Of a stretch of 64,000 bases of DNA, positions 56,291 to 64,000 are shown piece by piece. Source of the stretch: Plectosphaerella cucumerina (taxonomy: Eukaryota; Ascomycota; Sordariomycetes; Glomerellales; Plectosphaerellaceae). The first letter of the stretch is position 1. Each line of letters starts with the position of its first letter. The DNA lies in the NCBI GenBank assembly GCA_020746995.1, contig JAGPXD010000004.1:3596001-3660000 (forward strand), given 5' to 3'. The notes below the pieces were generated by a model. That model was not told the DNA's origin. It made no database searches and saw only the letters and a program-made list of their open reading frames with translations. The translations under genes and the position numbers were made by a program.

Positions 56291-57113
56291 GCATGGGGAT
56301 GGCATTATTGGCGTTTGGAGGATACCCTATCGCTTTTCTTCTGGTTTTGTTGGTAATTCTTCTTGACTCTTGAACCAGATAGAGTCCTAATGGCTGTTCT
56401 GATAATCCCAACTTCCAAGACAGTTCGATCTGGCTTTTTGTTGATGCAACACTCACCGAAAGCCATTTGGAGAATGAAAACACTGGCTTGACGCCGTCTT
56501 GGAGGTCTAGCCAGCTGCTCGAGGTCCGACCGCCAAAGTCTATCGTGGTGATGTGGCCACGGTGCCCGGACAAACTTCAGATGAATCCCCACGCCGGGTC
56601 CGGAGCAAGCGATGCGAGCAAGTTCGAGAGGTTCTTGAACTCTCTAAATAAACAGAACTGAAAGTGGTAGTATTGAGTATTTTATCTAAAAGTTGAGAAA
56701 ATGTTCTCGTTGAGACACTGAGGTTCACGCTGGGTTGGCTGTTCAGCAACATCAACTTGACGAAATCTAACCACAACTGCTCCTCGCTGCAAACCTCCGC
56801 CGACCTGAGACCGGTGGTCCCGGATTCGGCCCCCGGCGCCGCAACGGCCGGAGGTCCTGTCAGACCCGAGCTCGCGGCCACCGCACCACTCCATCGGCGC
56901 ATCTCACCGGACGAGCCGTTTCAAGTGAACCGCAGCGATGGGAGACCGAGCAGCGGGTAGTCCCTCTATCTGAAAGCTCATGTTGGCATGTCGGACTTCG
57001 AGATCTATATCATCCCCTGAGCCAGACCGGTTACCTTTCCCTCCAGCTTCTGAACAAGACAAACTCCTCGCCTTTGATACCCTATCTAGATACCCTTGCT
57101 TTCAACCTTCACG
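56291..57113. other. Intergenic between PKS and prenyltransferase
   Basis: 823 bp hold the PKS 3' region and the prenyltransferase promoter. Both genes point the same way, so the two may be co-regulated but are separate transcription units. No gene was recognised. Confidence 0.5.
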
Positions 57114-58505
57114 ATGACTTCAGTCCAGAGTCCCACGCAGCATACCTTCCCCCTCTCTCCCACCACCGCCCAGGCCATGGCCTCCCTCGCCGCGGCTGTA
57201 GACGCCCCAGCGGCAGAAGAAACCCTCTACATCTCTGAGCCTGACCAGGCCTTCTGGGCCGGGCGAACTTCAGAGACCCTCTCAGCCCTCATGCGCAACG
57301 CCGGCTCCTACACAGACGACCAAGCCGCCTCCCACCTCCGCCTCCTCAACGACCTCGTCGTCCCCTCCTTCGGGCCCCAGCCCGGCCCCAACGCCCCGAC
57401 CCTCCCCCTCCTAACCTCCAACAACTCCCCCTTCGAACCCTCCTGGAACATCACCGACCGCGGCTCCTCCGCCATCCGCTTCTCCTTCGAGCCCATGGGC
57501 CGCAGCGGCGGCTCCCCCTCCGACCCCTTCGCCCAGGAAATCGTCTCCGCCATCCTCCCCGCCGTCGCCTCCCGCGCCCACGGCATCGACCTCACCTGGT
57601 TCGAGCACCTCCAGAAATCCCTCTTCCTCACCAAAGCCGAAGAAGCCACAGCCCGCGCCCGCCTCCCCGCGGGCGTGCGCGCCCCCACGAGCTTCCTCGC
57701 CTTCGACCTCGACGGCGACCGCGCCGTCTTCAAGGCCTACTTCTTCCCCATCCTCAAGCACGTCGCCACGGGCGCCTCGTGCGAGGACGTCGCCTTCTCC
57801 GCCATCCGTTCCCTCCCGCAGGCGGCGCCGATGCTTCCCGCCGCGGACAGGCTCGAGGCATACCTCGCCAAGGGGGCTTCGATCCCTGTCCCGCTTGAGA
57901 TGATCGCCATCGACTGCGTCGACCCGGCGGCTGGTGCGAGGGTAAAGATCTACGGCCGTACGGAGAGTAATGCCTTTGACGTGGTGCGTGAGGTGGCCAC
58001 CTTGGCCGGCCAGGTTGTCGATGCTGTTACTCTCGAGGGCCTCGACATCCTGCAGGGCGTCTGGGGGCTGCTGCACAACCGGCCTGGCGTGGGACCTTCG
58101 GAGAACACGCCGCCGAGGATCTGGGACACGCGCCACAAGGGTATCTGCTATGGCTTCGAGCTCAAGCCTGGCTGCGAGTGGCCTGAGACAAAGGTGTACG
58201 TGCCCGTGTGGCAGTACGCGGATAGCGACGCCGTCATCGCCAAGAACCTCGTCGCGGTCTTCAGAAGCCGCGGCTGGGCCGTGGCGGAGAAGTACGAGGA
58301 CGCTGTGCCTGAGTGTTTGTGAGTTTATCCTGAGGGGAACGAAGACTGATCATCTGCTAACCTGCCTTCCCACAGCCCTCGCTCTGATACTAAGACGACG
58401 ACAGGCTCGCACTCGTACGTGTCCTTCGCCTTTTCGGCGAAGAAGGGGGTATACATGACAATGTACTACTCCATCTCGCCGCAAGATGCGGTGGTGGCGT
58501 TGTGA
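57114..58505 (+). CDS. DMATS-type (ABBA-fold) aromatic prenyltransferase
   Basis: Two exons (57114-58318 and 58376-58505) with a 57-bp intron (GTGAGT...CACAG) give 444 residues, a normal length for fungal DMATS enzymes. Family marks are FWAGRTSETLSALMRNAGSY near the N-terminus, SWNITDRGSSAIRFSFEPMG, AFDLDGDRAVFKAYFFPILK, VKIYGRTESNAFDVVREVAT, HKGICYGFELKPGCEWPETK, VYVPVWQYADSDAVIAKNLV and, in exon 2, SHSYVSFAFSAKKGVYMTMY. The ATG at 57114 is preferred because it is the first in frame. These soluble enzymes transfer a dimethylallyl or longer prenyl group to an aromatic acceptor. The gene directly follows the HR-PKS, so the acceptor is probably a product of that pathway, which implies the polyketide becomes aromatic. 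Substrate is unknown. Confidence 0.94.
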
Positions 58506-58826
58506 GCAGCAGGAGCACGGGTCGGATGACATTTAGTTGAGAGCCATGTCATATCGCTTGCAATTGACTACATGAAATAGAGGGAACGTGGGGTATACGC
58601 CTGATCATAATGACAAAAAACAAGCCTGCGAATGTAGATGCAAGGGAGTGTGTCGCATGGTACCTGGAAGCCTTCAAGAGGCTTCCTCCGTCTTTGACTG
58701 TGGCGATGTGCCGGTGCAGCCTGCCTTCAATGCGAATTTTTGAGGACCAAGAGGGATGGGAGTGGATGAAAACGCAAGGGACACTTCATCAACATGTCGT
58801 AAAGAAACAAAACCACCAAAACAGCA
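58506..58826. other. Intergenic, convergent 3' regions
   Basis: 321 bp lie between the stop of the prenyltransferase gene and that of the minus-strand membrane-protein gene. No gene was recognised. Confidence 0.5.
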
Positions 58827-60034
58827 TCACGAGCTTGTGGGCTTCTCATCCGCATCCGCATCTGTGTATGCTGGTGGGGCGGGGATGTCCTCCTCCTGGC
58901 TCTCCATGAGACTCGCTTTCTCGTCGGCATAGGTGGCAGCCTCGCGGCGAGACGCCTTGCGGCACGAATGGCCGCGGCGGTGCCGGCAGTGGCGACGCAT
59001 CCACGGAGTCTGACGGCGGACGGCCAGCCGCCAGAGGCAGACAATGAAGGTGCCCATCATCATACCGATACTAGAGACAAGTCAGATATGCAAGCAAAAG
59101 AAGGGAAGAGAGGTACTAACAGGGCAACGCCGACACCGGCAACCAGTCCGATCAGGATGGGGAGGAAGATGCTCCAGGTGATGTTCTGCAGCAGGCGGCC
59201 CCACGTGTGGTGCTGGCGGTAGTGGCCGGGCCTGCGGCCACGGTGATTGGCATGAGGGTGGTGCCTAGGGGCGCCATCAACTTGGCCGTACTGTCCGTGT
59301 CCGCGGTGGCCCCTGTGGCAGCTGGGCCGCAGGCTCTTGAGGCCCTTGACAATGGACTTGCCCCAGCTGCAGAAGACGTTCTGGCACTCATCCTCGGCAA
59401 GGTCGGAACCTTCGGAACCCTCGGGAGCCTCCTTGCGCTCCTCGATGTCCACGGAGGCGATCATGAGCTTTCCGCTGGGGGTCTCGACGAGCTTGAGGCG
59501 GACGGCGGGGACGTTGTCGTTGAAGCTGTAGCCGACTTCAATAATCTGCAGCTCGATCTCGATCAGGCCGAGTTGTTGTCGGTCCTCCTCCGTCGGCACA
59601 CGGCGGATGCCCAGAGCGTAGCCAAGCTGGGGGGTCGGAGGCTTGGCCTTGCGGGGGTGCTTCGTAACCATCTGGGTCAGATCGATGACCTGGGGCGCGC
59701 GGAGTGTTGTGTACCACGACGCCGTGTTGGGGTACAGTTCAAAGTCGTTGACCAGCAGCCTGTCGGCAGCCCCGGAGGTGTCGACGGCGAAGGAGAGCTC
59801 GAGGTGGCTGGGAACATCGGTCTTGGTGGTGGTGCGGCCATCAGGGCGGCGCATCTTGACTGGACATCCGGGGCAGTCGAGCTTCAGGGTCTGGGTATGT
59901 TGGGCGATAGTGCTCTCGAGAACGGGGAGGGCGTTGACGATCTTGTTGTCGGCATCGGATATCTCGGGGGCGATGAAGAGGGCGTTGGCCACAGCCGCCA
60001 GGCCCGCGGCGGCGGAGAAGTGCTTCCAGAGCAT
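58827..60034 (-). CDS. Secretory-pathway single-pass membrane protein, DUF7728-like
   Basis: Two exons (60034-59121 and 59070-58827) with a 50-bp intron (GTTAGT...CTCTAG) give 385 residues. A signal peptide (MLWKHFSAAAGLAAVANALF) is followed by APEISDADNKIVNALPVLES, a CPGCP pair and a beta-rich lumenal domain (DRLLVNDFELYPNTASWYTT, EIELQIIEVGYSFNDNVPAV). A His/Gly/Arg-rich stalk (RGHRGHGQYGQ, PRHHPHANHRGRRPGHYRQH) precedes one membrane helix that spans the splice junction (IFLPILIGLVAGVGVALIGM, MMGTFIVCLW). The cytosolic tail is basic, then acidic, with PAPPAYTDADADEK near the end. The fold resembles a conserved ascomycete family often labelled DUF7728; that label is from memory and less sure. 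The role is unknown. Confidence 0.8.
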
Positions 60035-63000
60035 CCGTTCGGTTTGTTGGTTCGAAAGGGGAGGATGGGTGAGGGAGGGGGAGGTCGGAGTGCGTCAATC
60101 GGTGACACGGGGGTCGAGTGAGCGTATACGGGTGAATCGTGCGTTTTTCGTCTTTCGTTTTCTTGCGGTCTTCTACGACGCGACCATTGGCTCTGCGGTC
60201 GCTTTAATGGGCAGGCGAGCAGTAGTCGGTCGGCATCGCCGGGAACGTCAACAAATGCTAAGGGGAGGCAGGTGCAGTGTGGTCGCCCACCCCAGGCTGA
60301 GGAGAGTGGAGAAAGAGAGGAGTCGAATGACGCGGTGGGTCACGTGTCTAGCGGGCGCCGGGCTGGAAGTTCAGCCCGGCTGTACGTAAGCAGACACCGT
60401 GAGCAGCAAAACATCAGGCGGGCGGCTCGGTGAATCGCGAAATATGCGGGGCCAGGACGACCCGCGCCCGGGAGGCTCGGGACTTGGGCGAGGAGCATGA
60501 TCGATGATTGGTCTTTGGGCAGACAAATGCCGGAGCCAGCGGGCGATATTTTTCACGGGCTAGGTCATTTCAAGGGAGCTTTGGAGAGGTTGGTGACGTC
60601 GATACGATGGTACCCGACAGGTGAGGCTGCGTGACCTCTCGAAAACGCTGCTCCCGCCCTGCGATGCAAGTCTTGCGAGCGAGGAGCGAGGAGCGAGGCC
60701 TGCCTGCGAGAAGCAAGCCTACCCAAGCGGAAGCCTTCCCTGCATCCGATGGCATAGATGCATTGCATTAGCTGGAGGCCTTGCTTTTGCTTGGTGGTTG
60801 ACGTGTCTAGCGCATAATGGGCGGCGGTCTTGGAAAGCAATGCACCAAGACATGTCTTGCGCTTGACAGGCCAACAAGTCCCGGAATATGTCAGCATTCC
60901 TCAACTATCCCGATGCTGCCGGGCCACCATATTAGCAGTCACGTGCCTGCGACTGCCTCTGATGGTGTCGGGCTGATGGACCGGACCGACGGTGCCGATG
61001 AAATGGAATCATGAGAAATGAAGAGTAATGAAGTCGGGGTTGTGGTCAACCTGAAGGTCTTATTCGGATGGTGTGGTGGGCAGCCGAAAACAAGACCGGA
61101 CGACGACACAATACATACCAACCATCGCGGGAGCACGACACGAGCATCGGCTAGTTGCACAAGGCACCAGTGGCTGGGAGAAAGTCTCCCACTGTCAACT
61201 CATCTCTGAATAAACAACTGAACGGAGACCGTCGTTCGACATATATGAAGCCGGCCGGCGTCCGGCATCCTTCGGGCCCCCCAACACGGCATGCATCGTG
61301 AAGATCAACATCGTGTAATGAGGCACGACCGCTCGCGAGATGAGCACCGGTGACGTGGTCAACAAGACTCTGCGCCGTTGGGCTGCGGGACAAGGTTTAT
61401 ACCGACAAGCCTTTCCCTTGCCCTCTTGAGATGCGCCGTTGCTGTGAGTGTGGGCTGACGGTTGGGGGCTCCTGGTCCTCCTGTTCATCAGGCCGTTGCA
61501 ATCTCCCGCAAGTAGAGGGGAGGGACTTTATACAGTGGAGCAATTCTGTAGGTGTGCGGAGGAAACGCCGGTCATCGTCAAGGTCTGGTCTGTCCGCGGC
61601 CCTGGCCCGTGGGCGTGGCGGCCGGCTAAACAAAGGACATCGTGTGAGTGAAACATTCTAGAACGGGGAGACCCAGAGAAAAGCAGATGAGAGAGGCTTG
61701 ATGCGTATCGGTTCTTGTCCGCCACGGCGCTGCCCGCGCCGATGGTACACCGCCTGGTGCTGATTAGCTACTATATCGAACCATGGGCATCGCAAGCAAA
61801 TTTCGCCGTGTCCGAGGAGAAAAGCTGGCAAGCCGGCATGGATCATGACCTCGCGTTCACTATCGATCCGGGAGACCGCGCCGTTGTCGTCCGCCATCGG
61901 TTCGTCTTGCTGGAGCGGAGTGGCCCTTGCGTTTGAGAAGGGGGCTGCTTCAACACACGGAAGCGTCGCGTCCCGGACACGCTCGAATCCGAGCCCGAGC
62001 AGCCGACCTGTTCTGCTGGTGTCCCTCACGCGTGTTTGTTCGTGCTGGGCGGTTTGATCGACCCAGCCAGGTGGTCGCAGTAGGCAAACGCCAGGGTTTT
62101 GGATGACGGGAGAGGCTTGGGGTTCGGGGGCTTATCTGACGATGCGACGCAGCGACACGAGGGGGCCAAGAGGAGATGGATCTCGACCAGCAAAATCAAG
62201 ATCGACACTCTCGCGGGTCCCCCTGTCAGCTGCGCCCTGCAGGCCGTCGCCATGGGCCATCTGCGGGAAAAATGGCCGCAGGACCCCCAAAAATGGTACC
62301 AGGGTACGGACAGGGGTTTTGAAAGAGGTGGGCCTCCGTTCCTGCACTAGTGTTTCCGCTTGGTCAACGACGTCGTTCAGGCATCTCCTGATTCGCTGGG
62401 GCGGGCAGGAAAAGAGGGGTCAGGGGCTGTTCTTGCGACTTCACTCGAGACGACTTGGCCCATGTTCCCGAGGAACCCAGGTCGGTCCCTCCTTCCTCCC
62501 CCTCGGCCCCCAGGCCATTCATCGTCACCAACAGCCAGTGTGGTGTGCCGTGTCCCGCGGACGAGGAAAGGGCCGTTGCCGAAGGCCACCATCTCCATGC
62601 GCGACAGACGCAGCCATCCGCGCAGGTCGCCGCCGAGGTCGCGGGGAAGAAGAGGCCGCGGAACCGACCATGCCAATGCCTCGGGGGAAGGCACGATGCT
62701 CGTGCGTGCTTGCAATCTGCAATTTGGCAGACGATAGTCTCCCGCTGTGGCTGCTGCGCACGATCGCTAGAGCAGAAATAGACTGACGGGCAAAGAACAA
62801 GAGAGGGTAGGAGCGAGAGGCAGCGCCCCTCACACGGCAAGTGCAGGGCCGAGCGGCGGACAGGAAGGAGCTGTCGACACACTTTCCGCCAAGGAACCTT
62901 TGCGCAGCGGCCCACGGACCAGCACCAGCGCACGCAACGACTGACCCGACCTGGCCCCTGGTCCCTGCCGCCGATGGGGACCCTCTTGCCTTCCCTGCCC

Positions 63001-64000
63001 CTGCTTGGTGCTGCATCTGCCACCAGTCAGCCAGAAAGTGCCTCTGCCACGACATTTCTGCTCAGCAGGTGCTTCCCTCCCGTCGCAGGTTCCTTTCTCG
63101 GCCCCCCTTGTCTTTGACGATTTTCCAATTCCCAGGTTTCCCCCACTGACTGACTTGACATCCTGATCCGCCCCATCCACGTTGGCGACGCGATATGTGC
63201 CTGTCATAAGTTCCCCCCCGGCCGGTCCATACTTGCCCCGGATCAGTCTGGTCCAGTCTTATTCGGCTCTCATCCCGCGGACCGTGGGCTCCTGCTGTCC
63301 TCACCTCTCCTCTCCTTCGCCTCGCCCTCCTCACCCACCACCTCTCAACTCGTACCATCGTCGGCTGGCACCCGTGTCTGCGCCTGTGAAGCCTCCTCGA
63401 CTCACTCGCCCAACACCGTCCGAACGTTCTTCTTCGATTCCCGACTCTCGTTGTCCGATTCTTCCGACTGGACCGGTCGACCCTCCCATCTTCGCAGGGC
63501 TGTGTCTTGACGACGCACCATCCAGCATACAACACTCGTTTATCCCACCCGGACCACGCCTCCACCCCACGGCGACACTCGCTCCACGAACTTGACGGGG
63601 TTCTGCCTCAGACTCCAAAGGAAAAAAAAAAGAGACGCCGATCCCCAGGACGGGACGCACCTCACCTTCAGACGACATTGTCTCTCCTTGATCATCTCCT
63701 AGCCTCCTCACTCTCACAAACCACTGCTCGTCTCTGATTCTGAAACGGTCCCTCCTGGCCCGACCCTCGAACTCTTCTGCGCGCCGTGCGACTGGAGCTT
63801 GTCTGACCTTGCGAGATTCACAACGTGGGATCACCTCGCACTCTCCTTTCCACGCTGCTGCACACGCACACGCACACACACGTTGGACACACGGCCACCC
63901 GCTCGGCTCGGTCTCTCGACCGCCCACATCACCACCACCCGGGCTCGACGTCCTAGCCAAACCTTACCAGCCGGCCTGCCAGTTGTTCTCCTCTGCCGGG
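60035..64000. other. Gene-poor right end; probable leader of a plus-strand gene beyond the window
   Basis: About 4 kb without a supportable gene. From roughly 63200 the plus strand is strongly pyrimidine-rich (runs of CCTCC, CTCTCC) and then CA-rich (63850-63880), as in the leaders of the genes at 13442 and 31202. This suggests a plus-strand gene that starts past 64000. The open frames on the opposite strand here mirror this base bias and carry no family features. Confidence 0.45.

Noticed and set aside
62103..64000. Several plus and minus open frames of 100-227 codons at the right end
   Set aside because: They are mutually overlapping, Arg/Pro/Ser-rich and follow the strand base bias; no splice-supported gene could be built.

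Overview
The window is a piece of a filamentous ascomycete chromosome, most likely a Sordariomycete; the genus cannot be fixed from sequence alone. The signs are short introns (about 47-83 bp) with GT...AG ends and CTRAC-type branch points, pyrimidine-rich leaders, and fungal families such as Vac7, DUF3433-type membrane proteins, a Mug65/Spo73-like DysF protein, a highly reducing polyketide synthase (PKS) and a DMATS prenyltransferase. I recognised no tRNA, rRNA or CRISPR, and no intact transposon. Exon borders were worked out by hand from reading frame, splice sites and family conservation.

Layout. 0-5.2 kb: a mitochondrial PPR protein and a DysF-domain protein, both on minus. 5.45-5.74 kb: an AT-rich island resembling a RIP-mutated relic. 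5.9-12.1 kb: a secreted GH106-like glycosidase (minus), then a broken GH78 alpha-L-rhamnosidase remnant (plus). 13.4-19 kb: housekeeping genes, namely a calcofluor-white-hypersensitive-type protein, splicing factor Prp1/Prp6 and the divergent 18S rRNA dimethylase Dim1. 19.3-20.1 kb: a small unknown gene with an in-frame TAG. 21.1-25.7 kb: two divergent signalling genes sharing a 282-bp promoter. One fuses a complete Ser/Thr kinase to a degenerate alpha-kinase. The other joins an N-terminal helical domain to a pseudokinase. 26.2-37.0 kb: a ten-helix DUF3433 protein, a coiled-coil M-protein-repeat-type protein and Vac7. 37.0-42.9 kb: a long gene-poor stretch. 42.9-58.5 kb: a probable secondary-metabolite locus with a DHA2 efflux pump, a ten-exon HR-PKS and a DMATS prenyltransferase. 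58.8-60.0 kb: a secreted single-pass membrane protein. 60-64 kb: no gene seen; the right edge looks like the leader of a plus-strand gene beyond the window.

The two most interesting regions are the kinase/pseudokinase pair at 21-25.7 kb, whose architecture recalls an activating kinase with an MLKL-like membrane effector, and the HR-PKS/prenyltransferase pair at 48.8-58.5 kb.
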